This document shows, in pieces, positions 11,366 to 23,058 of a stretch of DNA of 64,000 bases. Numbering within the stretch: position 1 is the first letter of the stretch; the number at the start of each line of letters is the position of its first letter. Under the pieces are notes generated by a model. That model searched no databases. It was not told the DNA's origin and saw only the letters and a list, made by a program, of their open reading frames with translations. The stretch is taken from positions 4,216,001 through 4,280,000 of the forward strand of contig CM059621.1 of the NCBI GenBank assembly GCA_030435675.1. Direction: 5' to 3'. The position numbers and the translations under genes are program-made. The DNA comes from Steinernema hermaphroditum (taxonomy: Eukaryota > Nematoda > Chromadorea > Rhabditida > Steinernematidae).

Positions 11366-12337
11366 TCAAGACGGAATGGTCGTACTTCTGATAAAGACTT
11401 GCTGCACAGCTTCTTTGCCTCGAACCAATTTCAGAATGGCTTCCCTGTAGGGCCTGAAGCCCACCAAGGAAATTATGACTACTACGCTGTACTGCATCAT
11501 TGACCCGCACACAGTGACGTTGGCTGCCAACGCGAAAGAAACTGAGCGAGTGGTAAACAGTGACCATAGGGACATAAGCAGAAATGGGGCAGCAAACATA
11601 ATTAATAGGACAAGGCAAGAGAGCAGTATTGTGAACATAGTAATTCGAATTTGCGCTTGATGGCTCGATGTGTTCACATTAAAAAGAGAAATCAATATAA
11701 CAGCAAGTAGAATTAATGCTGCGAACATGAGAAAAATTATCCGCGCAGACGAAAACATGGCTATATATCTATAGAAGCTGTTAGTCGAAGCCACGTAGCA
11801 TACAATATCTTCATCTTCTTGATAGTACTCTGTAGACAGACAGTGCAAAGATACGGTAAATACGAATGCGGAGAGAATAACGTATAGCAGACAAATCCAG
11901 ATGAGCGATTTGCGGGAACTCATCTTTTCCGATAATTCAGGGCGGCGGAGTGTAGCAGCATAGTACACCGCTATATGAGCATAGCTAGTCGATGTGTTTT
12001 TTATAAGTACAGCGGCGACACAGAAGCAAACATGAATTCCATATTTTGGCAGTAAAGAAGAAATACCATGCGCTTTGAAACACATCACTGTGACTAAGAA
12101 CTCAGGCTGAAGGAAAAGGCACCAAACGATCAGAGCGAGTGAGCTGTTTATTTTCGCATGAATCATTAAATAGACGAGATGGCGACGATTCTTGTTGTGT
12201 GCGAGATAAGCAATGTACGATGAGAATACGGTAAGAAAAAGTGAAAATCCGAATATAGAATAATATATTTCAGAGTACATGTAATCACGTTCGATGACTC
12301 GACTGAAATGTTGATACAGGATGTGGGGAAGAAACAC
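11366..12337 (-). CDS. intronless 7TM chemoreceptor (Str-superfamily-like)
   Basis: Single open frame of 323 codons with seven hydrophobic segments. Nematode chemoreceptors of this kind are GPCR-like membrane proteins of sensory neurons (family knowledge). The C-terminal block LVGFRPYREAILKLVRGKE matches the PYR motif seen in the Str superfamily (str, srh, sri, srd); I cannot assign the exact family. Comparison with the paralogues at 15044 and 21181 suggests the real start is the Met at 12280 (MYSEIYYSIFG), which removes 19 residues. No intron is needed or found, which is unusual for these families. Conserved with its relatives: QPEFL.TVMC, HICFC and PFLLMSLW. Confidence 0.75.
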   Translation of the reverse strand: MFLPHILYQHFSRVIERDYMYSEIYYSIFGFSLFLTVFSSYIAYLAHNKNRRHLVYLMIHAKINSSLALIVWCLFLQPEFLVTVMCFKAHGISSLLPKYGIHVCFCVAAVLIKNTSTSYAHIAVYYAATLRRPELSEKMSSRKSLIWICLLYVILSAFVFTVSLHCLSTEYYQEDEDIVCYVASTNSFYRYIAMFSSARIIFLMFAALILLAVILISLFNVNTSSHQAQIRITMFTILLSCLVLLIMFAAPFLLMSLWSLFTTRSVSFALAANVTVCGSMMQYSVVVIISLVGFRPYREAILKLVRGKEAVQQVFIRSTTIPS

Positions 12338-13216
12338 CTGGCGTTATTTTCGAGATAGGATGTTGATGTTGATGTAGACAAAGGTGTACACTCCAGATAT
12401 GAGACAAGACATACATTTAATAAAGCCCGTAATGGTGAGTCCAGTTTTCAACGAGTCTGTCAAAAACAATTAGTTGTGCTGCAAATCAGACAGGAGGCGT
12501 AATTGATTACAATGTATTTTGAACTCAGCATGTCCAATAAACAAGGAGGTCAACTAAATATGCAATCAGCAGAATGCATGTGTCCGCTACAGGAGAATAG
12601 GGTGATGTAGGGTGGACGCTAACAAATTTAAGAAAATTAAACTATTGTCCCGCACTGTTTGGGAATAATTCACGTTTCTTATCCTTTGCCTGAGAAAACC
12701 ATAAATTGACGGAAACGTCGGATAGAACAACATCTCCAGACCGGCTTCGATATCGTTAATGATGTTTTCTCCATTTCTACTATTTCGAATGTCTTGTTTA
12801 ATACATGGTGCACAAAAATCCCCTATATATAAACGGAGAACCGACGGGTCCGCAAAGAGCCACACAGACAGCTTCAATGTAACCATTCTACTGCCACTAT
12901 ACCTCTGGGCATTGTGTTTCTTTGCAGTTTTTGAATGATTTTTAGCCTTTTTCTGCGCGCCAATCTTACCGCGCGCAGGGCTGTTGGCGTCCCCAACCGA
13001 AAGGCCGTGAGGTCTTTCGCGTGTTTACAGTTTTCTTTTTGCCAATTTCAGCCATTTGGAAAAGAATCAATCTTGCCGCCCGCAGAGCTACTAGGCTTTT
13101 AATAGCTAGAGGGTGCGAATTCGCGCGCACCCACGTTTCTCATTATTATCCAACAATTAAAATTATTGGCAAGGTCGCTTCACGTTTATTCACGGTCGCA
13201 AGGTTTAAACGTGGGA
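12338..13216. other. intergenic
   Basis: Contains a 99-codon minus-strand frame at 12587-12886 with no recognisable family and no splice context. I do not call it. About 12950-13110 is GC-richer and repeat-like. Confidence 0.35.
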
Positions 13217-13460
13217 GTCTCACCCGTGTCGCGGTGGCGAGCGGTCGGTCCGTCCGGTCGCTCTCTGAGCGTCCGGTTGGTCAGACAGCAAACCCTGTGG
13301 CAGTTGTGAGTGTTCCGGCTTCCAGAGGGAATTGGGACACCCGGAAGCCGTAGTCCCACCACCGCTGACAAACAAGATGTCCGACGCCAGGAATCCGGCT
13401 GCGTGAGATGTCACCCTGAAGGTCGCCGACGCTCTGAGGACCACCGAAGACGCAACAAAA
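13217..13460 (+). repeat. SINE-like family 2, 5'-part copy
   Basis: Starts GTCTCACCCGTGTCGCGGTG and runs about 240 bp. It then breaks off at AACAAAATTAAATGG and a second, longer copy of the same head begins at 13477. The tandem heads suggest insertion of one copy next to another, or a partial duplication. Confidence 0.6.
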
Positions 13461-13476
13461 TTAAATGGTTAAAAGA

Positions 13477-13899
13477 GTCTCACTCGTGTCGCGGTGGCGA
13501 GCGGTCGGTCCTTCCGGTCGCTGTCTGAGCGTCCGGTTGGTCAGACAGCAAACCCTGTGGCAGTTGTGAGTGTTCCGGCTTCCAGAGGGAATTGGGACAC
13601 CCGGAAGCCGTAGTCCCACCACCGCTGTCAACAAGATGTCCGGCGCCAGGAATCCGACCGCGTGAGAAGTCGTACTGAATGTCGCCGACGCCCTGAGGAC
13701 GCTACCACCAGCGAAGACGCAACTCCCGGACCACGGACTCCTCTCTCCGAAGCAGATGCGAACTCAGAAGCGTTCGACACCACCGCTACGCCAGGGATGA
13801 AGCCTGCAGCAATGAGACATCCTCTGTTTGTCTATTTTTTCGGTGTCCTGCAAGGCGCAAAGCTTTTGATTCGGGAAATAAAGTAAAGTAAAGTAAAGT
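13477..13899 (+). mobile_element. SINE-like family 2, near-complete copy
   Basis: Head GTCTCACTCGTGTCGCGGTG at 13477. The body contains TTCCGGCTTCCAGAGGGAAT. The 3' end GCAAGGCGCAAAGCTTTTGA is followed by ATAAAGTAAAGTAAAGTAAAGT, a pentamer (AAAGT)n tail. Same family as 43282-43795 (minus strand), which has a longer middle section and an (AAGTC)n tail. Confidence 0.65.
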
Positions 13900-13989
13900 C
13901 GCTTCAACACCGGTCCGTCGCTTTGTCTGTTGTCCGAAAGCCACCGTTCTTCAGTGAATATTCTAGCCTGCTGGCAGAGAAACATATGT

Positions 13990-14160
13990 AGAGTTTAGAG
14001 TTTATCTTCTCTTATCAAAGGCTTACACCCTGCGAGACGTCTCATATATGCACAAAAAGACACAAATCACACCGCTGACGATGATCTTCTTCCGGCTTCG
14101 GCTGGAGGCAGGCGTACACATTGGAGTTGTGGAGCATCTTTAAAGGCTTCCGTAAGTGAA
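13990..14160 (-). repeat. SINE-like family 1, 3'-end fragment
   Basis: GAGTTTAGAGTTTATCTTCT, then ATCAAAGGCTTACACCCTGC and GAGACGTC, match the 3' tail and adjoining body of the copy at 9052 (same orientation). Confidence 0.6.
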
Positions 14161-15043
14161 GAGGGTGAAGATATGATTCCAGAGGAGGCCCGACGATACG
14201 GCGAACATATGTAAACATCCAATAACCCGGTTCTACGTCTTTATGTAAGGAATTGATGAAATTGAGACAGGGTGAAAACGGAAAAGGTGCGATGACCGGT
14301 GGAAGCAGACGGATATTGGTTCTGGCAGGAAAGGATAACGGTAGGATTTCATTTTGGCTAGGCTTCGATTCTGGCTGCCACAGAGGATCGCGGACGCATG
14401 CAGTGCAAGTCAAAAATGCGGGGGAGGGGGGTGATAAGTGACCATTCCTACAGAGTGGTATATCTGAAAATTTTTGCTTTTAATAACTGATTTCATGTTT
14501 GATTGTAACATATTCCCATCGGATAACGAGTTCTACATGTGTTGTGTCACGAATCGCGTCTCATTGTGTCATTATGTTTATTATGCTTTTGTTTCACAGG
14601 ATAAGCCGACGAAGGCGAGAACATCTGCTGGAAACGTCTGTTGTCTAGGTAACACTTTACATATGTCTGTTTTGTGCTATATAATCGCACGATTACGCAT
14701 CATCATCAGTTACGAATAAACATAGTGTGAGCGACGGTTGGCTTATGAGAGCAATCTCCAACATGTTGCACAGCATATCCCAATATCACATTCCAGGACA
14801 CGACCATGAGAAGTGTCCGCTGCCGTTTCCGGAGGTGCAACGATTCACAGATGCCCCGTGAAGCTCGCCGCCACGGAGCTGTACATCAATGCCATGTCGG
14901 GAAATGAACGTACATTAGAAGCCAACGGCGCAGTGAGCCCAGATCCCAAAGCGGCGCAATGAGCTGCAAGAGCCCAAAGATCGTGACCACAGATGAAACG
15001 AGCATTTTATTATTTACAAAAGTACTTATTAGTTTGACGATTA
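14161..15043. other. intergenic
   Basis: Nothing recognised. Short frames here lack homology or splice support. Confidence 0.35.
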
Positions 15044-15970
15044 CTAATTCGGAAATGTTGATGTGAGAACGGCAACCTGTGTTTGACTTCCCTTACAGCA
15101 GAGGATCTTCAAAATTGCCAGCCTGTAGGGCTTGTAGCCAACCAATACAGCTACCATCATAACAGCAAACTGCATCATAGACACCATACCGGAGATGTTG
15201 GCGACAAAAGCAAAGGCTTTAGAATGGGTCGTACAGATAGTCCACAAGGAAAGCACGATGAACGGCCCCACTGCCATTACCACTGGAATCACGGAAAACA
15301 CTCTTAGAGTGCGCATGACGAACTTTATTTCTTTGCTGTTTGATGAAGTTTGCAGTGCATATAGATGATTGAACAAGGACACTGTAGCAACCACGTCTAG
15401 TACTACCATAATAGTGTTGTAAACGCATCCAGCAATAGTGACATATATAGCGAAAGGGTTGAGAGATATAAAATAACAAATGGTAGTCTCACTTTCGCGG
15501 AAGAAGTCAGCATTCTGTGATTTATACATAAGGACGAAAACTATGAGATCGTTAACACTATAAGCAAAAATGGAGAATACAACGAATGTAGGCGATAGGA
15601 GTTTCCTGGATACTTCTGGAAAGCGAACCGTGGTCAGATGGTAGACACCCAGGTGGACATAGCTTAAGGAAATGTTGGTCACGAAGACCATAGCCATACA
15701 GAAGCATATGTGAATAACATGACCTCCGAGCTGCGCAGCAAGGCCATGTATCTTTATGCACATGACCTCGTCTAAGAACTCTGGGAGCATCAGTACGGCC
15801 CAAATAAATAGGAGCACAGCGTTATGAATGTAGGCATTCATTATGTAATATGTGAGCTGAGTGTTCTTCTTTGTTCGGGCATTCAACAATATATAAAAGG
15901 AGAATGCACAAAGAAGAAATGAAATCACTGTAGTCGATGTATATACAGGCGCAAACATCACTTCAAACAT
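15044..15970 (-). CDS. intronless 7TM chemoreceptor (Str-superfamily-like)
   Basis: Single 308-codon frame with seven hydrophobic segments, no intron, and the C-terminal block LVGYKPYRLAILKILCCKGS. It is the closest intact relative of the broken gene at 8576-10076 (MRTLRVFSVIPVVMAVGPFI and SLWTI.TT blocks shared). It is about 35-40% similar by eye to the genes at 11366 and 21181. Start MFEVMFAPVYTSTT; the second Met four residues on aligns with the pseudogene start. Likely a sensory-neuron receptor with unknown ligand. Confidence 0.8.
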   Translation of the reverse strand: MFEVMFAPVYTSTTVISFLLCAFSFYILLNARTKKNTQLTYYIMNAYIHNAVLLFIWAVLMLPEFLDEVMCIKIHGLAAQLGGHVIHICFCMAMVFVTNISLSYVHLGVYHLTTVRFPEVSRKLLSPTFVVFSIFAYSVNDLIVFVLMYKSQNADFFRESETTICYFISLNPFAIYVTIAGCVYNTIMVVLDVVATVSLFNHLYALQTSSNSKEIKFVMRTLRVFSVIPVVMAVGPFIVLSLWTICTTHSKAFAFVANISGMVSMMQFAVMMVAVLVGYKPYRLAILKILCCKGSQTQVAVLTSTFPN

Positions 15971-17404
15971 CTATTGCCCGGTGACTAAGCGACAATAAGT
16001 ACGGTGAGCCGTCACGATAACGCTGAGTGAACACAGGTGGTAATGTTATTGTTTTCCCGACGCGTATGAACTGAACTTGTCACATTATGAAATCAACAAC
16101 ATACATAGTCAGAAGTGTAGTTGCCTAAAAACTAGTGGACTTAACAGCAATCTGTCATCATCAAAATCAACGTAGGCAAGGCCAAGATGATGACGGCGGG
16201 AGAAGCAACGATTCTACTGGACGGAAGAGAAGGCGACCAAGTGGAATTCTTCATCTATCGGGCCAAGAAGTTCGATGCTACGAGACCTCAGAAACGATAT
16301 CAGTCGAAGGGTCAATAGCGGATGGAATGCTTTCGGGCAATACAATTAATTAATATACTTGGCAATACAAGAGCAATACAAACGGTAGTGCGCTCATGCA
16401 CTATGTTTCCGAAACTTGGTGAAAATAAGGAAAAAGCTCTCGACCGCTAAATGGCGTTGGAGCACCGAATAAATGGCGGATGGAGCACCGAATGATCTGA
16501 ATCCGCCTCCAAACGGAAGATCAAATCACTCACAAAGGTGAGCCAGGTTTCTGAAAAGCAAAGAAGAGAAAGGACTCTTCCATTTGTGTCCCCAGCGATC
16601 GGTCGGGACGTCGACTCGTTCTTTCTCTGAGGCTGTCTGAGGCCGTTCTCGGCCCCGTTCCAATCCGGGATTCCCCTGAGATGAGACCCGTGCTCGGCCA
16701 CCACTGCGCATCTTCTGGACACAGCCTCTTCATCGCTTCGAAGCCTGATGGGATAGCCTACAACTACGACGTGCCCTGCGCCGAAGAAAGAAGAGAAGTA
16801 GCGACATCGGTGATTGATACGGTTCTTCTTTGTAGATTATGAGATTTCTTGCATGACGAATGTCATTGAGTCAAGAGTAAAGTAAAAAGTAATAAAGAGA
16901 AAGTGGACTTGCGCTTGGAAGATGGCAAAGATGAAATGATCGCTGAAGAACGCTTACTGGAGGCCTCTATCAAGAAGGCCGCTTGGAAAACCCCGCATCA
17001 GATGGCTAGACAAGTCGAAGAAGGCGATGACCACACATATGTGGTAGCACCAAGTGAAGAACGCAAAAGCACGAATGGTTGGAACTGTGATCCGCTACTT
17101 GTGATAATTTCAATTCGGAATAGACAGCTAGCAGTTAAATCCTTTTACTACAGAGGTCAATCAAAGTTAACCATATTGGATGAACCTGTTAAACTTCGGA
17201 ACCACACAGTCTCCTGCGAGTTTTAACTCTATTTTTACAACAGATTCTAACTGAGATTTATAGTACGTTTATGTCCGTTGAAGGATTACCATTTAAGCAA
17301 GTATCATTGCTGTTGTCAAAACTGAAACCCACACGAAAAGGGCATCGTTGTATAAAATGTTTATCACATTCATGGCGTATTCCACAACAGCTCCTTTTCT
17401 CACA
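15971..17404. other. intergenic with repeat fragments
   Basis: About 16582-16730 is a + strand head fragment of SINE-like family 1 (CATTTGTGTCCCCAGCGATC). About 16860-16900 has AAGTAAAGTAAAAAGT, which resembles a worn SINE tail. A plus frame at 16903-17226 (107 codons, hydrophilic) is unrecognised and not called. Nothing else is seen. Confidence 0.4.
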
Positions 17405-18491
17405 TCACCTCTGATAATGGGCATGGTGGGACACGTGGCTGATAGTTCCAGATTGCTGACCGCTGACCGAAGTCTGAACAGTGCTTGAAACGGAATTTTG
17501 TTGTTTCATGCCAAACAGTTTTCGAATCTCGTTTCTATAGAGAGTGCTTCGGAAATAGTAGATAAAGAATGTCACAGCGAAGTTGATATTCATGAACGTC
17601 GCCACTGGGATTTCAAGAGCTGTAAACACGCGATGGCTGAAGTTCAGTACATTTTCGTTCGTATGACGACAATTAACGCCTACTTCGGACTCAACATTAG
17701 CACAATATTAGCTCCGACGAACGACAGGATCCATCCAAAGATGTAGGCAAATATCAGTGTGTTCAGGGATCGGTTTATCTTTCGATATTCGGAATAGGAT
17801 CCTGATCGAAGTAATTAGTTATGGTTCAACATACAAAGCCATACCGTTCTTGAGCACCCTCCTAAGAATGCAGTATACACCGACAACTCCGATATTTACT
17901 AGTGTGCTAGCGCCCATCCACATCTGTTCCGCTAATCCGGTCACGGCCATGCCCACGAAGCACAAGATTCGTTCTTCTGTTAGGTAGAGATAGGTCAAAA
18001 CTTTAAATGTACCAGTGTACACAAGGCATATCAATAGCAGAGAGCCAATATACCGGCCAGGCTTCATATTTTTGTAAGAACTGGGGTATTTTGCCGCCAT
18101 TAGACGATCCAGTGCTATAAAAAGCATCAATAATGCCGAGACATCAATTGCTGATATAAACAGGAAGTGGATTTTCCAGCAAGTTCGAAAGGTTACAAGC
18201 TGCTCCTTGAAGGCGACATACGCAAACGGTATGTGACACAGCTGAATAGTAATGTCAGAAAAGGCTTGAAGACCAATGAGTATATTGCAAGGCGATCGGA
18301 GTTCTTTCGATCTAAATGAAAACTTTCTCTTGTGAGTTATTCAGGAAACCTTACTTTATAGTCACCAGAACGATCAAGCCATTGCCGACCCAAGCAACGG
18401 CAGAGATGATCAGAAATAAAGTCGAGAATATTTTCGATATTGAGAAGAGCGCTGTTTCGCTTAAATCGCCAAGCATCAGAGAGAAAGACAT
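17405..18491 (-). CDS. srsx-type 7TM chemoreceptor, four exons
   Basis: Exons by hand: 18491-18355, 18311-17845, 17801-17684, 17636-17405; introns are 43-47 nt, GT-AG, and phases agree. About 317 aa. TM1 contains GNGLIVLVTIK. The next block LRSPCNILIGLQAFSD resembles the srsx TM2 signature. LFIALDRLMAAKYP is the DRY-like end of TM3, and TM7 ends FFIYYFRSTLYRNEIRKLFG, as in srsx proteins (FxYYxxSxxYRxxxR). Ser/Thr/Gln-rich C-tail. Unlike its minus-strand neighbours it has introns, so it is a separate family that happens to sit in the same cluster. Confidence 0.8.
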
Positions 18492-18547
18492 TACTGCCGT
18501 GTCAAATTGATTCTAATGCTTTCGAAGGAGCTTAAGAACACCTAAAC

Positions 18548-18905
18548 TAGACAGACAAAGGGTAGACAGACAAAATGCCGAAGGACGGAAACCTTGTCGT
18601 TTGATATTTTATGAGCGGGCGGACAACGGTTTAAAAATGGCAGACGGATTACAGTGTCATCAACGAGCGAACAGTGTCCTTTTGGCTTCATGTTTGTAAA
18701 TCATTAAAAGGGAAAACGTTCTGAGCTTATCCTTTTCTCTAGCAGGAACAGTTTTCTTCCGCAGAAAGGGTAGACAGCGCAAAATGTCGAAAAACAGAAA
18801 CCTCTTTATTTGATATTTTATGAGAGGAAGGACAACGATTGAGAGGGCGAACAAAATGGCAGACGGACTACAGTGACATCAACAAGCGAAAAGAGTCCTT
18901 TTGAC
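18548..18905. repeat. diverged direct repeat of about 220 bp
   Basis: About 18548-18680 and 18766-18905 share blocks such as TTTGATATTTTATGAG, GGACAACG and AAAATGGCAGACGGA in the same order. This is a worn tandem duplication of unknown origin. Confidence 0.6.
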
Positions 18906-20079
18906 TCCGCGCTTGGCCATCATTAAGCGAGCCGTGGAAACAACAGTTTTCCACACCAGAAGACATAAGAACTTTGACCACTTTTTCCAGTCGTCCTCGC
19001 ATTTCTCAAGCACAATGGGGGTTCTTTGCTTGATATACTGTCGTCGGCCCTCTGCCTGTAATTTTGCACACTCTGTTAACACTTCAGAAACATCTAAGAT
19101 CAGCAGTTTAGCATGCCTAGATTGCAAATCAGGTACCTATCAGCGAAAATTTGGAGGATTGACCCTTGACAACGCATTTGCCAGTTTACAATTGCGTTAT
19201 TTAAAGTTTCAGCGATCTTCGTCTACACGTGGTGGCGTGGATATCATCCGGTAGTGAAGGGCTACTTAGTCAGGCGTTGGAACTACGGCTCCCTGGAGTT
19301 ACAGGCGTGAGGCTATCACTACCACAACGACGACCGCAAACAATCGCTCATCCAACACTTGCGCTCCACCCACACAAAAAAAACATCTTGATTCATCATT
19401 TTCTTTGAACGCCTGTCTTAAAGGTGTCGCAATGGACCGTTTTGAAACGGACCATGTATTTTATGGCCAATTTTCAGTTAACCTGTATGCTAAGCAGACA
19501 AAGATTACCGCAAGGTAAGAACATCAACGGTAAACCTTGAATATACTGCAAATAACAAAATTGCAATGCTCTGCGGTAAGAAATAATGAATAAAAAACTG
19601 TCACCATTACTGTCATCATTATAAAAAAAACTGTCCATTCCGTTGTGCAGACGAGCGGCCCTTTCGCAGCTTCCTTTTCCTGGGCACTTTGATGAAAAAC
19701 GTCTCGTGTGAGCCTAAAAGGTTCCCGGAGATGGACAGCTATTTGCAGCTATTTACCAGAACACATTTTGCGGAGCAGTTGTAATCCTTTGAGCAGCGTT
19801 TCCTTTTACAACAGACTCTCCGGGGTACCTCCCCGGAGTTCCGCAGTCTTTGTAGTACGGCAGCTTGATCTGCCCAGTGATGTTTTGGTTTGGTCTGAAT
19901 AAGCAGGAAGCAGGATGTGTTTGCAACAGACAAACTTTGTCCACAAGATTAAACGGAAATCAAAAGTGTCCGATGTAAAAATCCGATGCAAATCAAAAAG
20001 TCTTTTGGGCGAAGGTGGAAAAGAGGAGTTACCATAGCGCTTTTCAAAATTACCACCGGGCCTACCACCGAACTTGATG
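18906..20079. other. intergenic
   Basis: About 19230-19350 resembles the SINE-like body (GGAACTACGGCTCCCTGGAG). Otherwise nothing is recognised. Confidence 0.35.
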
Positions 20080-20102
20080 TTTTTTTTTTTTTTTTTTTTT
20101 TT

Positions 20103-20134
<32 letters not shown>
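20080..20134 (+). repeat. poly(T) tract
   Basis: A run of T interrupted by one A at 20104, 55 nt in all. On the minus strand it is poly(A), which could be the tail of a retroposed sequence. I could not identify a body next to it. Confidence 0.8.
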
Positions 20135-20138
<4 letters not shown>

Positions 20139-21180
20139 ACTGAGCTTGATAAGGAAATATTATTTTAAGTTTTGACCCTCACTAGATTCACCCACGAACT
20201 CTGCTCCCTGTTCCATCTTCAAAGCAGCCTCTTTCGATCCCACTGATCGTGATAGATTTGATCATTTGCTGTTTTCAGAAAAACAAATATCAGCGAAAAA
20301 ACAGTTGATGATAGATTTCCAGCATCGGGACACTTGCTGCAACAAGACCAAAGTCATACAGTTTTTGCAATATTCTGTGTTGTCCAGTCGCTTCCGACCT
20401 CTTCTCTCTCAGAAACCATGAAATACACAGACTTCACGGCTAAACAGGGAAAAACTACGACGCGAGGAAAAGGGACGAAAGCGCGATGAATACCAAACAC
20501 TACTGTCTACGAGACACTACAACGGAGGAGAAGAACACGGCTCTTGGAAGGTTCCAGAAGGAAGTCTAGACTGACTACGCGTTTGTAAGATCGGCTCAAT
20601 GTGCGGTTGTTGTTCGTGTATACCACCTGCGGGTTGGTCGTTTCGTGGTGCTGCGGTTTAAAGTTATTGTGCGGGTGTTTGTGATCGGCGAATTAAAGTA
20701 GCCGTTTCATCGTGTTCTTGGTTTTAGTTGGAGTCTTCTGTACCTATAAGTATTGCATTCGGGCGGTACGAGCTAGGTGGTGTAACTCTAGGTTGCGGAC
20801 ACTTGTTTTGACTCGATAGCGACAACATTCGGGTTGCCGTGAGCCTGAGGAGCAAGTAATATTGTAGGAGGCCGTTGCTTTGGTTAGTGCAACGTGCGGA
20901 CGGTTCACGGAGTGGATTATACCGCGTGGCGCGATCGGTGCAGTCTATTGGAAGAAGAATCCTGCATCGGTCGTTTGGCGAGCAGTTATCGGATTCTACT
21001 CAAGGAACACCTTTGGCAGCGGTCAGCCGCCGTTATATTCTGCCTGCGTTCTCTTCCTGTGTCAGCGGTGTTAACTGTACCAAATGATTTGAAAAGGATT
21101 AAATACGACCAAAACATGCAGAATACGTTTATCATACGCAACATTTGTTACATTACAACACAATTTTTTAACCATCATTT
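20135..21180. other. intergenic
   Basis: No supported gene. GC-rich short frames at 20875-21090 overlap in three frames and look non-coding. Confidence 0.35.
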
Positions 21181-22107
21181 CTACGTAACCGTTCTTACAA
21201 TGATTTGTTGTTCAGTTCTCGCTTGAAATATCATATTCCTGATCGCCATGCGGTACGGCCGGAAAGCCACAAGTCCAGATATAGCAATGGTGCTATATTG
21301 AAACATGGCACAGAATGCGGAAATGTTCGCTGTAAGGGCGAAGTACTTAGAATGATGCTCTAGCGTCGACCACACAAAAAGTGAAGCGAAGGGAACGACG
21401 GACATCAGAGCCGGGATAGCAGTGAATATGACAATAGTAAGCATCACTAATCGAATTTCTTTTCTATTAGTTGAGTGTTGGCTCTTTTTCACAAGGAACA
21501 CAAAGAGCATACCCCATACACAGACGGCTATAGACACGATGAAGATGACGTGTACTGCAGATGCTACGGCCACATATTTGGACGAATAATGAGTGGATAC
21601 AACGTAGCACAAAACGTCGTTCGCTTCTTGATATTTCTCAAAGTTTACAGATCCGTCAACAAGAAGAAAGACGGAAACAACATCCAAAATATAAAATGAA
21701 GAGCATAAGAGTAAATACGTTGGACAAAACATCTTCTTCGAAAAATCGGGGTACCGGAATGTGACTAAGTAGTAAATGGCGATATGAACGTAGCTCGTTT
21801 CGGTGGTGCTGATGAACAGGAATGTGACACAAATGCATACGTGAATCGTGTATTTGGAAAAATGAGAAGCTATGCCATGAAATCGCATACACATGACCGT
21901 TTCCAGAAACTCAGGCTGCAGAACAGCTGTCCACATAAACAGCAACAGACAGTTATTTATCTTTGTGTTAATAACAAGATAAACGAAATGTCGCGTTCTC
22001 TTCGTACAGGCGATGAATGCGACACATAAAGATAATGCGCAAATACAATAGGAAACGATCAGTATTGAGGCATATATCTGCGTGTACATGGTTTCGAATA
22101 TGAGCAC
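21181..22107 (-). CDS. intronless 7TM chemoreceptor (Str-superfamily-like)
   Basis: Single 308-codon frame with seven hydrophobic segments and the terminal block LVAFRPYRMAIRNMIFQART. It shares LQPEFLETVMC, HVCICV and SLFVWST blocks with the genes at 11366 and 15044. Start MLIFETMYTQIYAS; an internal Met six residues on matches the paralogue starts. Third intact member of the intronless minus-strand group. Confidence 0.78.
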   Translation of the reverse strand: MLIFETMYTQIYASILIVSYCICALSLCVAFIACTKRTRHFVYLVINTKINNCLLLFMWTAVLQPEFLETVMCMRFHGIASHFSKYTIHVCICVTFLFISTTETSYVHIAIYYLVTFRYPDFSKKMFCPTYLLLCSSFYILDVVSVFLLVDGSVNFEKYQEANDVLCYVVSTHYSSKYVAVASAVHVIFIVSIAVCVWGMLFVFLVKKSQHSTNRKEIRLVMLTIVIFTAIPALMSVVPFASLFVWSTLEHHSKYFALTANISAFCAMFQYSTIAISGLVAFRPYRMAIRNMIFQARTEQQIIVRTVT

Positions 22108-23058
22108 CAGTCACCGAACTCAAACCCGATGCAAATTGCAATAATCAAATGCATTAAGGACTATTATGACTGAGAAAGATAGTTGAAAAGACGAGGGCGG
22201 TACTACAAAGGTAAGAAAATAGCAACGGTGATTACCTGTTTATAGTTCACGCGTGGATGTTAATTATTCGCACAAGGTTTGCTTATGTTCGACAGACATA
22301 TACCAACAAACATAGTTAACTTAACTATGTTATGATGAAAGCAGATGAAAGCCGAACATGGCCTTATGTTTGCCCTTATAGCAATGAACCAATTAGTGAT
22401 AGTTAACACGGTTACATTGCATTGAACCATAGAACAGCTCCACCAAAGTGCAGCAAACATGTTCCTTGCTCAGATCGGCAAGTATGCAATGCGATGCGTC
22501 TCGATTTCGAGTTCAGTACTTTATTTAATGATTCAAAGGCCTTAACACTAAATTACGGAAGATGTCTCTTGAGGTGTCGGCAGGTTTGTTGAACAATTTG
22601 GAACACCGATTTGGAACGCAGGGCGTTCGTGTCGATACCTAAGTATTTAGAACAGTAAATGTCGCGACAACTCTGGTCGCGATGTTCCTTTTATCGTTTA
22701 TCATTGTATTTCTACTAATATCTGCACATTTAGTGCCGTTTTCTGTTGTTTTAACCTGCCTGGTGGATGTTCCATCACAGCCACGATGTCTACGATGCGC
22801 CGAAACTGAATGTCTGAAGTCTACGAAGTGCCGTTTGATTGCGTCAGCCTGGTCTTGCCACGATTTCTACCGTCAACGGATTCGAGAACATTCTGTTGGC
22901 TGCAGCGTGAAGATTGCCCGCGGATCACAGGCGCTGCGTTCACTGACGAAGCGAAGCGGCTCGCGTTCGTTGGAAGCAACGACAAGACCCCGCTGATGCT
23001 GCTATATTGAAAAGTTTGCCGTTAGTAAAGCGCTGTGCATAAAATTTTGCCAATTTAG
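22108..23058. other. intergenic with weak coding relics
   Basis: About 22300-22330 holds a near-palindrome (AACATAGTTAACTTAACTATG). The plus frame 22810-23010 encodes CWLQREDCPRITGAAFTDEA. This might be an upstream exon of the lectin relic that follows, but the evidence is weak and I do not call it. Confidence 0.3.

Noticed and set aside
12587..12886. 99-codon minus-strand frame
   Set aside because: No family, splice partner or paralogue. It could be chance in AT-rich DNA.
16135..16353. Plus-strand frames near 16.2 kb as a gene
   Set aside because: Two overlapping frames of similar length, no start context, and repeat remnants on both sides.
22810..23010. Cys-containing frame upstream of the lectin relic as a PAN or lectin exon
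   Set aside because: Only a vague resemblance; cysteine spacing does not fit well enough to call.
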